Shown: positions 31,062 to 42,488 of the stretch, in pieces
How the letters are laid out: the number at the start of each line of letters is the position of its first letter
How positions within the stretch are numbered: position 1 is the first letter of the stretch
Assembly (NCBI RefSeq): GCF_019320115.1
Contig: NC_089589.1
Coordinates: forward strand, 20,138,326-20,202,325
Source of the DNA: Miscanthus floridulus
Taxonomy: Eukaryota > Streptophyta > Magnoliopsida > Poales > Poaceae
DNA length: 64,000 nucleotides
Direction: 5' to 3'
Program-made: the position numbers and the translations under genes
Notes under the pieces: model-generated
The model's input: the letters and a program-made list of their open reading frames with translations, nothing else
What the model was told of the DNA's origin: nothing
Databases searched by the model: none

Positions 31062-32590
31062 CTGGTATCAGAGCCGGTTTACAGTATGGGGAAGAGCATA
31101 GAAAATAAAGAACAAGGGTTAAATCCGTTTCGGATTGAAACCCTAACCCTAACTGGGTAAAAGAAAAGAGAAGAAAGATCGGGGGGTGGCGGACGTCACT
31201 AAACTCCCAGTCACCACCGCCACCGCGCGGCGAAAGTTGCCACACCGCCGTCTTCGTCGGCGCGCGGCAAGAAAAGAACAGTCCTCCGTTCGGATCTGAG
31301 AAGAAAATCTAGAAAAGGATCGAAAAGAAAAGAAGGGGAAAAGAGAAAGGAACGGAGAAAAGAACCCTAACCCTAACTCGTGACGAGGAAGGGAAGAGAA
31401 TGATTCGGTACAATAGAAAAGAAAGAAAAGAATCAAATGAAAAGATGAACCGAATCAAATCGAAAAGCGAAACCCTAACCCTAGATCCCCATTCGGATGA
31501 ACTCTGAAAAGAAAAAGAAAGAAGATCCAAAACCAAATCGGAGAAGGGGAAAGGGGGAAAGGACCTACCTCGCCGTGCGTCGGGATGACCCTTCACCGGC
31601 GTGGGAGAAGAAGACCGAGCCGGGGGAGCTGTTTCACCCGGGCTCGACCAAGGGTGCGTCGCGGCCATACCGCTCGACGGCGGCGCGCTCACCCGCTGGG
31701 GAGCGCGCACGCCGGCGAGGGGGCCGGCGACGGCGCCATGGCTGCCCGCTCGTTCGCTGCGTCTGCTCGGTCGCCGCTCGCCTCGCTGTGGTCAGGAGAG
31801 AAGAGAGACAGGCGAAGAGAGAGAAAGGGCAGGAACCAAATGAACTAGGGTTCTGGGGCACCAGCTGCGGCGTGGGTTTTCTTCGGGCGATAACGACGCT
31901 CAACCGTCAGATCAAAATGAACGGCGCCGGTTGATCGGGCTGTTTCGCGGCCCAGGCGGGCGCGCGCGGCCGCGCGGCTTTGCCGGCCCAGGCCCAGGTT
32001 GCGGCCTGGGTGCGGGCAGTGCGTGGGCAAGGGAGGTAGGCCGGGCTGAATTCTTGCTCGGGCCGAATGAACAGTAAAGATTTGAGTCATTTTTCCAGTA
32101 AATTGATTAATGGCTTAAAGAAAATAGAAAAAAAAAGATTTGTCCTGTGGGCAAAATTCATTAAATTGGATTATTTTTCCGCTGCTAAAGAAATTGTTAA
32201 TTCTCTAGTTATTTTTGAACCAACGTGATATTTAATTGGAGAAAAAGAGAGTTTTTCCGCTGCTAAAGAAATTGTTTATTCTCCAGTTATTTTGAACCAG
32301 TGTGTTTTTTTAATTGTAGAAAAAGAGACTTTGACATGGTTATGATGTTGTTATTTTCTGACCAACGTTGTTAATAACAATATCGTAATTTTAATGATTT
32401 TATGCATTAATTATATTTCTGTCCAACGGTGATGTAGAATTCGTGTGTACGAACAATTGTATGTTTTGATTTTGACCAACGTTGGAATCAAGGCATGCAA
32501 ATGGTGTTATTTTTATATTAAGAAAATGTTTGACCTGGTTTTCATTTTGTCTAAGGTGGACTAGGTAGTCATCTCACCGTGTCCCACTGA
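31062..32590 (+). other. Leader of copia element 2
   Basis: Contains the primer-binding site and a long AG-rich to GC-rich leader resembling, in opposite orientation, that of element 1. It has several overlapping open frames on both strands (for example 31497-31934 and 31710-31309) that I regard as incidental. Confidence 0.6.
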
Positions 32591-35500
32591 GGCTGTGGCA
32601 CTGGTGAGGGAGACAAACGAGGCTGATGCCACTTGGGCAACTAAAGAGAGGGATTTTGAATCCCGAAAGATGTCCTATGCCCTTGAGCATAGGAAGTGGG
32701 TCACTGCCAACAAGAAATATTTGGCTGTGATAAAGAACACGATTGGGCCTGCAATTGTGGGCTTAATCCTAGAATGTGACACGGTCACCGAGTATCTCGA
32801 TAGAATAAAGAGTCAGTTCTCTGGCTCTTCAAAGACATATGCTACCTAGCTGATAAAGCAGCTGGTGACAGAGAGTTACTCTGGAAATGTTGGCATAAGA
32901 GAGCTGACGATGCGTCGTCAAAATTATAGCACTACCGTTTAGGCCATATTTCGAGGGGGAGAATAGAAAGACTAGTTAAGAATAATATTCTTCCTCCATT
33001 GGAGCTCTCAGATTTAGAACAATGCAGAGAATGCATTAAAGAAAAGTATGTAAAAAAAATTAAGAAAGATGTCAAACGAAGCGCAGGAATTTTACAGATC
33101 ATTCACATAGACATCTGTGGTTAGTTTCCTGTAAAGAGTGTGGATGGTAATGATTCGTTCATAACATTCACAGATGATTACTCCCGTTATGTTTATATTT
33201 ATCCAATCAAAGAAAGAACAGAAGCATTGGATAAATGTAGATATTTAAGGCAAAAGCTGAAATCCAACTCAATTTAAAGATTATGATAGTCAGGTCCGAC
33301 CGTGGGGGAGTACTATGGTCGGCATACCCCATATGGCCAAATTCCTGGACCTTTTGCAAGGTTCTTACATGAGAATGGCAAAGTAGACAAGTATTCTACA
33401 CTGGGCGAACCTCAGCAGAATGGAGTAGCTGAAAGACGCAATCATACCCTGATAGATATGGTGCGCAGTATGATAAGTTACTCCACCTTATAGATGAGCC
33501 TGTGGATGGAGGCGTTAAAAACCGCCATTCATATTCTCAATAGAGTACCAAGTAAGTCGGTGCCTAAAACGCCGTATGAGTTGTGGACAGGAAGAGTACC
33601 CTCACTAAACACTTACGTGTGGGGGGGAGCCCAGCTGAGGCTAAAGGATTTAACCCAAACATTGGGAAGCTAGATCCCAAAACAGTAAGTTGTCATTTCA
33701 TTGGCTACCCAGAAAAGTCAAAAGGTTTTCATTTCTACTGTCCAGAGAGACATACAAAGTTTGTGGAAACAAAACACGCTGTCTTCCTAGAGGATGAATT
33801 GATGAGGGGGAGCATGGTAGCTCGAGAAATTGACCTTGAAGAGAAGCGGGTGTATGCGCCCACTCCAATCATTCATGAGCCAATTTTCTCACTACATGAT
33901 GTCGCTGCACTGACAGTGCAAGATACTGTGGTGTCAGCACCTGTTGTTATTTCGCCTGTGACAACAATGAGTGACCATGAGGAACCTGTTCTTCAGGATC
34001 CTATAGAACCTATTGCCACACATAAGGGGTAGCAACAACAGCCTCAAACAGAAGATGTGCCAAATGTCAAGGCCCCTAGAAGGTCTCAGAAAGTTAGAAA
34101 ATCAGCTATTCCTGCTGATTATGAAGTATACAACACTGAGGAATTTCAAATGAAGGATGATCCCACCTCATTTGAAGAAGCCATAAGAAGTGATCATTCA
34201 TCAAAGTGGCTTGAGACCATAGAAGATGAAATGAAATCAATGAATGCCAATAAAGTTTGGGACTTAGAAATAATTCCTAAAGGAGCCAAAGCAGTAGGCT
34301 GTAAATGGGTCTACAAAATAAAACTTGACTCTCAAGAGAATATAGAGAGATATAAAGCGAGACTTGTGGCAAAAGACTTTACGCAAAGAGAAGGGATTGA
34401 TTACAATGAGACCTTTTCTCCAGTCTCATGTATGGATTACTTCAGAATCATAATGGCATTAGTGGCACATTACGATTTAGAATTACATCAGATGGATGTA
34501 AAGACGGCATTTCTCAACGGGGACTTGGAGAAAAATGTTTACATAGCACAACCGAAAGGTTTTATCATGGAAGGAAAAGAATAAATGGGATGCCACCTAA
34601 AGAAAACCATTTATGGATTAAAACAAGCTTTAAGACAGTAGTACTTGAAGTTTGATCAGACAATAAAGAATTTTGAGTTTAAAGAGAACGTAGAGGACAA
34701 TTGTGCCTATACAAAGTTTAAGAATGGAAAGTTAATCTTCTTTGTCCTATATGTGGATGATATCTTACTTGCTAGTAGTGATGTTAGTCTACCACTGGAG
34801 ACAAAGAAGTTTTTGTCCTCAAATTTTGATATGAAAGATCTTGGTGAAGCTTCGTTCGTTCTAGGGATCAAGATTCACCGAGATAGAAGTAAAGGGGTAT
34901 TAGGACTGTCACAAAAGGCATACATAGAAAAGATCTTAAAGAAATTATGTATGCACAAATATAGTCCCTCACCTGCTCATATAGTCAAGGGCGATAGATA
35001 TGGGGATTTTAAATGCCCCAGGAACCAATATGAGATCGATCAAATAAAAGTGGTTCCATATGCTTCAGCTGTCGGAAGCTTACAATATGCTCAAGTATGT
35101 ACGCGCCCTGACTTGGCATTTGTTACCGGGTTACTTGGCAGAGCAATCCTGTTATAGAACACTGAAAATTGGTAAAGAAAGTCTTGCATTATTTGCAAGG
35201 AACGAAAGGCCTCATGATGACGTATAGAAGATCTGATTCACTCTATATAGTGGGATATTCAGATTCTGATTATACGGGACATGATAGAAAATCCACGTCG
35301 GGGTATGTATTCACTCTCGCAAAGGGGAGCTATTTTATGGAAAAGCTCAAAGCAAACCGTCACTACATCGTCCACATTGTATGACAGTTTGTAGCGTGTT
35401 ACAAGACAACGGGGCAGGTGAACTGGCTAAAGAAGTTCATACCCGGTTCGAAGGTGGTTGACGACATCTATAGACCACTTAAGTTATACTGCGATAATAA

Positions 35501-35760
35501 TCCGGCAGTACAGTTTGCTCACAATATAAGTCAAGTGGTGCTGCCAAACACATTGACATAGAGTATTATGTTGTGAAAGATAAAGTCCGGGATCAAGTCA
35601 TAAGTCTTGAGCATATAAGTACAGAAAAGATGCTCACGGATCCGCTTACAAAAGGCTTACCACCCAACGTGTTGAGAGAACATGTAGCTAGCATGGGTTT
35701 AAGGGAAAGCCTAAAATTCCTGGACAAAAGAAGGCACAAAGATAAGTATCTATTTCAGAA
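32520..35760 (+). pseudogene. Degenerate gag-pol of copia element 2
   Basis: A short gag piece (32595-32849) is followed directly by the integrase zinc-finger region, so the gag C-terminus, CCHC knuckle and protease are deleted. The integrase has many stops. Better preserved are the end of integrase ([14 protein letters not shown], 33302-33493), the reverse transcriptase (34057-35157, with LYVDDILLASSD) and RNase H (GYSDSDYTGHDRKSTSGY at 35169-35384). The C-terminal tail (LTKGLPPNVLREHV) is near 35640-35690. Stops and frameshifts throughout. Confidence 0.9.
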
Positions 35761-35900
35761 CAGAGTAGTGTGTTGTAGCTGTTAAATCTATCGGCAATGG
35801 ACCATGACGATGAGACATGCTCTATGCGCTAATCTATAATGGAATGAACAAAAGTAAATGATATGAAATTGAAAGATAGTAATGAGATAAAGGGGGAGAA

Positions 35901-36261
35901 TGTTAGTTGATCTCCACCAATAGGCCCAACCCTAATGTGGTTGGTGGGCCCCTGTCGCACAGCACTATAAATAGAGGAGTGGAGAACTGGGCTCGACTAA
36001 CGAAGTTGACCGGAGCCGCCGCAATCCCACCACAGTAAACCTAATCCGATCAAAGGAGTGCTGCCAGCGACGGGAAGCCCAATGACTCCGCCGTCGCCCC
36101 TGTAGGGTCACCACCGTCGCCACTGGACCTCGCCTGCATCGCCACCACGACGCCTACAACGCCATGGTACCGGCGTCTACACTGCTACGGCGAAACTACG
36201 CAAGGGCGAGGAGGCTTACCCCGGATCTACGGTTACAGAAAGGTACATAAAGAACTTAACA
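35901..36261 (+). repeat. 3-prime LTR of copia element 2
   Basis: TGTTAGTTGATC ... CTTAACA, lacking 46 bp found in the left LTR after CCAATAGG. ACTATAAATAGAGG is present. Confidence 0.93.
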
Positions 36262-37078
36262 AAGTAGTCTACAACCATTGGAGATGAATTGTCGTTCCTT
36301 CCATTCATCATGGATCTACGTCGCATCGCCGCCAACCACTGAGACCAACGCGAGGATATCTTGGATCGTCACTCTAATTCAAATCTCCGATCCACCCGAG
36401 AACACCCATGCATTGCTCCCCAAGCAGCGTGCTGGACAACCGGCGCGGTGGCTTCACGTCACGATGCAAGCTGTGGAGGGCAATGAAACGTTGTCGACAA
36501 CACTAGCCATGCGGGATGACAACTTGTACGTCCATGGCTTCATGAACCAGCGAGGAGTTTGGTACGGGCTTGTGGGCGACCCTATTGGAACAAGCGCGTG
36601 CTTGCTCCCACCAGAATACAATCCAGAACCTCTACACTGGGGCGGCATTGGGTACAGTAGGTTACTGAGAACCAGAGCGTATTCTGAAGCCGTGGCGAAA
36701 CTGGCAGCCACGGATCTGGGCCGAGGCTTCGCGATGCACGCCGTGCGCAGGCTCTCAAGATTCATCCAGCCAGATGACGTGGAGGTGGATGGTCTAATGA
36801 GCACCAGGCTGGCACTGGCGGGCCTCATGTTCATGGTCTGCGAGTCTGCAAGGACGAATCCTATCCTCGAGTCCTTTGCAGGTGGCTGGAGTACTGGCAC
36901 GGGATTCACCAAAAAATTGATCACTGATTACGTGTGGAAATATGCGGAGATGTCAAGGAGTCTGCGAGAGTGGAAGCGAAGAAACTATGCGGAACCAATC
37001 CCCTATTCGGAGCTGCGTGCCATTCACCTCGTGCTCAACAGACCCAGCATCAGGCCGGCTCGTGGCGTCGACGTGTAG

Positions 37079-37560
37079 TAGAGGGGGCGTTGTCGTCGAT
37101 TCAGGGTGCGGGTGCGGCCGTGCCCGTGCCCTGGCCCCTGGGTGTCGCTACGGCAAATCATCAGGTTATTTGTTTCCCTTTTCTTCTCACAAAAAGTGTC
37201 CACACAAGGGCCCCTGCATGTTTGCCAGTATCATCAGTTATCCTATTCATGTTTTTCCTTCTTTTACTCATCATATATAAATAAACCAGCCATGTTCTCC
37301 AGATGTGATGCGTCTGATCATTTAAGCTAGTGTTTGCTTTGATCCGCCTGTACAACCTGACAGTACAGGTATATATCAAGAAACAATATTGCCAGTGTAA
37401 ACTCTACTATTTGGTTCAGCATGTAATAACTTGGTTTGGTTGCCCTTGTCTTGTGACAAATCATGTCGTGGATTGGTCTATCATTGTGATACGTAGCTCT
37501 CGCGTGCCTTGGACGACCTGATCAAAACACTAGTCGCGCGCTGTCCTAGATAAGCAAGGG
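37079..37560 (+). other. 3-prime flank of the last RIP module
   Basis: Noncoding, with ordered similarity to 18826-19320 downstream of RIP fragment A. Probably 3-prime UTR and flank of the RIP gene. Confidence 0.55.
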
Positions 37561-38861
37561 CCCTGCATGTTTACCAGATCGTATCAGTTACGCTTTTTTT
37601 ATCCTTTTCTTCTTCTGCTTAGGGCGTCCTCGGCGGGCTTGAGGAAATCGCTAGCGACGTGGGCTTCAAGAACAATAGAAAAAAGGACATCAGAGCGCAG
37701 GGCCGAGAGGGCTGTGAGAAAGATTTTTTTTGAAAACCGTGCGAGACTAGCTAGTTGTTTCGCGCTAGCGCTGTGCTCTGAACCTCCTGCGGCCAATAAG
37801 ATTGCGTCTCTGCTGGCGACTTGATCCCCGTTGGCGAGGGATGCAAACGGAGCAGGCCCAGCCGCGCGAACCCGCTGGGCTACCCGCACCGCGACACCAC
37901 GTGTCGTAGACCCACGCCGCAAGCCAGGCCGAAGCCCGAAGATGGAGAATTTAAAGGAGGCCAATTGGAAGGAGAAGCGATGGCTGTTGCATGCGAGCAG
38001 CAGTGGTGAACGGACAGCTCGCATGCTCCTCAACCATTCTCGTTTGGTATCTCCGTGTGGGATGTAATGATGGATGGAAGTTTCTGTATTAAATTGAGAA
38101 TGGGATCGAAAGGCCAGCTAAATCGACGGGACAATAACTTTTGTGCCTATTCCGTTGCTGCGTAACGAGGAACTGCGGGTCCTAAGGAAGTGGATGACTG
38201 GGCTTAAGGAGATGCTAGAGAAATAAGCTAGTGGAGTTTTGCTTTATAAGAGTATAGGACATGAGAACCATCGCTAATTCATGCGGCAACGCGTGGAGAA
38301 TTCTTCTAGTTGTCAAAATTGTACAAACACTGTGAGACATGTAAGCTTGCCGAGGATCATTTGTACTTAAAAGGCCGTGCGTTGCGGGTGCATATTGTTT
38401 GACAATTGATACTATGATATAAGCATCTTTCAAGTTCTTGATATATGATCAGTCCAATGAAAAGCTCAACGATCAGTGATAGGCTTAGCTCTTTTAATCC
38501 TGATGCCTTTTCACTGATTATTCCTACTAACTGAATGTGTGTGTGACCTTCTAATTGAATGTATAAGTATGCATCATCGTTCCGTAATCACAGCTTCATA
38601 TATGTAGGATACCTCTGTTTTAAGTTTCTTTTGTTAGAGTGCTGCATGGCTGTACACAATCTTATTTAGGCCATGGAAGACTCAAAAATTGAGTTACCAC
38701 ATTTTTGTTCAGTGCATTCACCAGCTAGACGAGAACCACTGCTCTGGTCATATGCTGGGACCTGTGGCCGGGCGTTGAATACTTGAATCAGCTAATCCCT
38801 CCGCGTTGTTTAGTTCAAGTGATTTTCTCCATTTCCAGTAAACTGCACTTTTCTCATTCCT
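37561..38861. other. Intergenic segment, nothing recognised
   Basis: Moderately GC-rich to about 38060, then AT-rich. The 38033-37599 minus frame (144 codons) has low-complexity composition and no recognised motif. No RNA gene or clear terminal inverted repeat was found. Confidence 0.35.
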
Positions 38862-39090
38862 GTTTACGAACAGTTTAGACAGCTCTGCAAATTAACCTTC
38901 CCAAACAACTCTAATATTATGGCGATTAAACTAAATTTGTTAGTTTACAACTTTACATGGATGTTATATTCTCTAATAATCTTTTCCAAATTTGTTTCAA
39001 CTAATATTAAGTAATTGCATCTTCTGGTTGAAGTAAAGCCACCAGCATATTGTTTTTTTCCCTTTTGTTTCCCATTAGGTTGTCCATCTT
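38862..39090. repeat. ~229-bp direct repeat, copy 1
   Basis: From TTTACGAACAGTTTAGAC to TTGTCCATC, nearly identical to 39646-39874. The intervening 555 bp contains different sequence. Confidence 0.9.
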
Positions 39091-39645
39091 TAGTATGTTC
39101 CGACCGATGCCATTTGAATATTTTCCCACCTGTACTAATATGTTCTCTCAGGAAAATCCTAATACAGGACAGAACAACGAAAACGGGACCAGCGTATTCT
39201 GTTTTCTCAATATAGGACAGAACCAGGCACAGCTTAAGCAAAAGGGGACCCAAAAGAGTGGAAGCATTCTTCTGACCATTTCAATGTAAACAGGACAGCA
39301 GACGCGTGGGCGAGGACGCCTACGGTGGCGCTGGCACAGATGGGAGTTTTATTTATTTTGTATTCACTATTCACCGCTGGTTTGGAAACCGACGATGATT
39401 ATCTCGATTTTTACTGCCTAGTTTCACCGCTGCTTAGAAAAACCAATGGTGAAAGTGGGTTTAGGCCCAGCGGTGATGAGATATATAGAGTAGTGATGGA
39501 TGGTTAAAGGCAGTCCCAATTCATAGTTTCTATGAGTAGTTTCTAAGCGAGAAACAGCACATGTAGAAACTACGTCTCAATTCCATTGTTTCCTCACATG
39601 GACCCCAATTAAATTTCAACCAATGATTTTCTTCCACCTTCGCAC

Positions 39646-39874
39646 TTTACGAACAGTTTAGACAGCTCTGCAAATTAACCTTCCCAAACAACTATAATAT
39701 TATGGCGATTAAACTAAATTTGTTAGTTTACAACTTTACATGGATGCCATATTCTCTAATAATCTTTTGCAAATTTGTTTCAACTAATATTAAGTAATTG
39801 CATCTTCTGGTTGAAGTAAAGCCACCAGCATATTGTTTTTTGCCTTTTGTTTCCCATTAAGTTGTCCATGTTTT
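39646..39874. repeat. ~229-bp direct repeat, copy 2
   Basis: Second copy of 38862-39090 with a handful of differences. It runs into a three-unit tandem repeat. Confidence 0.9.
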
Positions 39875-40093
39875 TCTGCAATTCGTTTCAATATCCTGCT
39901 TATTTATCTGTTGTTCAACAGTAGTAGAGATTGTTAACTTGTCCATCTTTTTCTGCAATTCGTGTCAATATCCTGCTTATTTATCTGTTGTTTCAACAGT
40001 AGTAGAGATTGTTAAGTTGTCCATCTTTTTCTGCAATTCATGTCAATATCCTGCTTACTTATCTATTGTTTCAACAGTGGTAGAGATTTTCAG
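39863..40093. repeat. ~77-bp tandem repeat, three copies
   Basis: Units contain TTTTTCTGCAATTCGT, CAATATCCTGCTTA and TTTCAACAGTAGTAGAGATT. Confidence 0.9.
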
Positions 40094-40179
40094 AATACTC
40101 AATCGCTTTGAGAGACAATTATAAAAAATAAAAAGGTTGTAAAATAATTATCAAGAAAGAAAAAAGAAATTAGCTTCTC

Positions 40180-40524
40180 ACGTGATGTGAAACACCTGCC
40201 GGAAGTTGCTATCCTTTTCTGATGAGCACCCACCTTTTTGTTGCTCGTGCAGTTGTGCTTCTTCATGACTTGCTCTTCAGTTGTCTTTCTTTCTGAGTTC
40301 TGCCTGTCATAGTCAATAGCCTTCAAACATGCTTCCTCAATTCGACTTTTGCCAAAGTTATCCAGTGTATTACATGTTGTGAGAGATATGTGACACGTAG
40401 TGTTGATGGACACACCAAGACCAACTGGTGATCGGGTATCTTTGGGGAACCTTACAAATACAACACATGGAGGTATATAAACTTTTACAACATATCTATG
40501 TTCATATGTTTGCAACCTCACCAT
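40180..40524 (-). CDS. Hypothetical protein (partial), possibly a captured exon
   Basis: A continuous minus-strand frame from ATG 40524 (MVRLQTYEHRYVVKVYIPP ...) with balanced, non-repetitive composition over about 110 residues, ending in a Lys-rich stretch (KKHNCTSNKK). The frame then runs on into less protein-like sequence to 40099, so a splice or break probably lies near 40200. I do not recognise the family. It lies just upstream of, and opposite to, the Helitron-type helicase exons. Confidence 0.35.
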
Positions 40525-40875
40525 AATTTATTGAAGGGAATCATACCCGACCGGGGTTAGTGCCACTAGATGGGGATACTAATGAGCAGAAGAGGCAGAG
40601 GGAGAGAGAATGGTATGCGACAATGTCTGATGAAAAGAATAGTGAAAGAAACAAGAAACTCCGTGAGAGGAATACAACAAATCAAATGGACGAAAATAGT
40701 GACCAGCTCCATATGCACTCAACCTACGGTAATGGCGCCGAGCAACTATCACATTACTTATTCTGCTAATAAAAGTGGCGATTGCAATTATCGTGGTGAG
40801 ATAGTTTGCTTATTGTAAGGATCAATTTGTATTGTATGGATTAATAACAATTTATTACATTTAAACTTGTTGATG

Positions 40876-40945
40876 GGAATACAACAAATGAAAGGGACGA
40901 AAATAGTGACTGGCTCCACATGCACTCAACCTAACAATTATCAGG
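40876..40945 (+). repeat. Duplicated exon/intron unit of the helicase gene
   Basis: The stretch GGAATACAACAAAT ... ATGCACTCAACCTA here and, after the gypsy insertion, at 54484-54580 repeats the unit at 40670-40870. An internal tandem duplication of about 200 bp thus preceded the gypsy insertion. Confidence 0.65.
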
Positions 40946-41894
40946 TGTTGAGACTTGCGGTCTCAGACAAGGTGGAGGAAGAGGCCTCCGCCTCTCAAGC
41001 AATGTGGAGGAGGTAGAGGTCTCCGACCGGCGAGCCGCGCCCTCGGGCGAAGGCTCGGGTGACAGACACGACAGATGGGCGTGTAAGGAAAGCGGCACTC
41101 AAAACTAGGGTTTCATTAATTCATCCACCAACCAACCTTTACTGTTACAAGTGTCCCCTATTTATAGGGCTCAGCTACCGCTTTTACAGAGTTTACAATA
41201 ATATCCCTTAACTGCTACGGTACATTCTTGGGATATTCTTCCACTCGTCTTCCGTCGCGGGGGCATTCTTGCCATGCCGTCATCTGGTACCGGGCCTGCA
41301 TGGTCAACCGGCCCAACGGGCCTCAGGATTTGGCAATGGGCTTCTGCACCTCCGCCGTAGGTCTCCGCCCCGTCCAGCCTCAGGATCCATCGACGAGCCT
41401 TCTGGCCTCCGGCTCCGGGAGTGCCAAAGCCACGGAGCATCGGCGACCCAGGATCGCCGATCTTCTGCTTGCGTCTCCGCATCGATGGGCGGAGACCGTG
41501 CCGGGGTGCCTGCGCCGAGGACCGACCGGGACCGCGTCGGCGCCCTTCTTGGGTCTTCGCCTCCGACGGGCGGAGACCCTGCCGGAGCTCCCTCACTGCC
41601 CACGAGCGCATTGATGCAGTCACCTGCACATATTCAAACAATGTTGGTATTCAATTAGTCTCCTAGCGGTGCGGCCTCCGCCCTCTTTTAGGCGGAGACG
41701 CCTGCGGGACGGCCGGGCGGAGACCTACGTCAAGGCCGCCGCCTGCAACCTGCGAGCTCAATCTGCCAAACCGATCTCTCTCCCGGGTTTGGAAGCGTGG
41801 GAGCTGGGTGTCCGTTACGTCAACGGGTCGGAGATGTTCTCGTTGCTTGCTGACTACGCAGGTCTCCATCGCTCGCGGTGGCCATGTTACAACA
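40946..41894 (-). repeat. 3-prime LTR of the gypsy element
   Basis: TGTTGAGACTTG ... CATGTTACAACA in plus orientation. The minus strand carries CTATAAATAGGGG (around 41153-41166), a likely TATA box. Confidence 0.96.
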
Positions 41895-42218
41895 GTTCCC
41901 CCCTTTTGAGACCGCGGTCCGCCTGAGCGTGTCGTGAGCTCAAAACGCCCTAAGCAAGGACGTCCGCAGGGGCGGAGGCTGCGCGTGGTCACGTCTCCGA
42001 CCGATCCCCGCCGGTTCCCCCCTGGCCCGCTCTGGCGCGGCCGTTGGTCTTGTCAAGGTAGCTGTTGGGCTGGAAATGTAGCCGTTGCGTGTCTTGCAAC
42101 TTACCCGGAGATGACCGTTGGCACCAGGCGAGTTATCCGGAAATGACCGTTGGTGCCCGGGGCGAACTACCCGGAGATGACCGTTGTCGGGCGGGGGCCG
42201 AACCGCCCGCCTACGGCC

Positions 42219-42226
42219 TATATAAG
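42219..42226 (+). promoter_or_regulatory. TATA box for the antisense gene in the gypsy element
   Basis: CCTATATAAGGGCGG about 270 bp upstream of the first plausible ATG (42489) of the plus-strand gene. It is preceded by four repeats of CCCGGAGATGACCGTTG-like sequence (42100-42185). Confidence 0.6.
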
Positions 42227-42488
42227 GGCGGGGTTGGTGGCGGGGTCCCCCTCCCGCACGACTCATTCGCTTTCCTCGCAGCGCCAGAAATCGCTCTCTG
42301 ATTTCCTTGCTTTCGCCTGTGCTGCCTTCGCGTGTTCCTGCTTTCCGCTTGCGCCTTCCTCCTAGGTCGCCGACGCGGTGGCTTTCTTTCCCACCTTCGC
42401 CCAAACTCGCCGGCCCGCCTTCTTCGGACCCTATCGCCACCTTCTTGGTGTTAGGGCAGTTGGCTGGGGCGCACGCTTTGAGGAGTGC

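Larger units (their letters stand above)
30655..36261 (+). mobile_element. Ty1-copia LTR retrotransposon 2 (defective)
   Basis: LTRs 30655-31061 (407 bp) and 35901-36261 (361 bp) differ at about 11 aligned sites plus a 46-bp length difference near their 5-prime ends. AAGTA flanks both sides exactly (30650-30654, 36262-36266). The primer-binding site TGGTATCAGAGCC begins at 31063 and a purine tract AAAGGGGGAGAA precedes the right LTR. The coding remnants and LTR motifs are clearly related to element 1 but diverged, and orientation is opposite. It is inserted in the RIP exon of module C, sense to it. Confidence 0.95.
30619..37078 (+). pseudogene. RIP domain of module C, interrupted by copia element 2
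   Basis: An exon starting after ATATGCAG at 30619 is cut at 30654 by a copia element and resumes at 36262. Relative to module B the first ~120 bp after the element contain extra or missing bases and a stop, so the N-terminal part is out of frame. From about 36395 to the TAG at 37076-37078 the frame is open and RIP-like: LYVHGFMNQR, IGYSRLL, the active-site helix MVCESARTN and the Trp in FAGGW. This is the best preserved RIP half-to-two-thirds in the window. The terminal ~25 residues extend past the module B stop position. It might be translated from an internal start but would lack the N-terminus. Confidence 0.75.

Noticed and set aside
31063..31080. TGGTATCAGAGCC as part of a tRNA gene
   Set aside because: It is the retrotransposon primer-binding site complementary to initiator tRNA; no cloverleaf around it.
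31309..31934. Open frames on both strands in the copia 2 leader, with counterparts in the copia 1 leader
   Set aside because: They lie in the untranslated leader and follow nucleotide similarity between the two elements; no protein family recognised.
41171..41658. Several 100-150-codon frames inside the gypsy LTRs (also 53760-54255)
   Set aside because: Present identically in both LTRs, overlapping on both strands, GC-driven; not genes.
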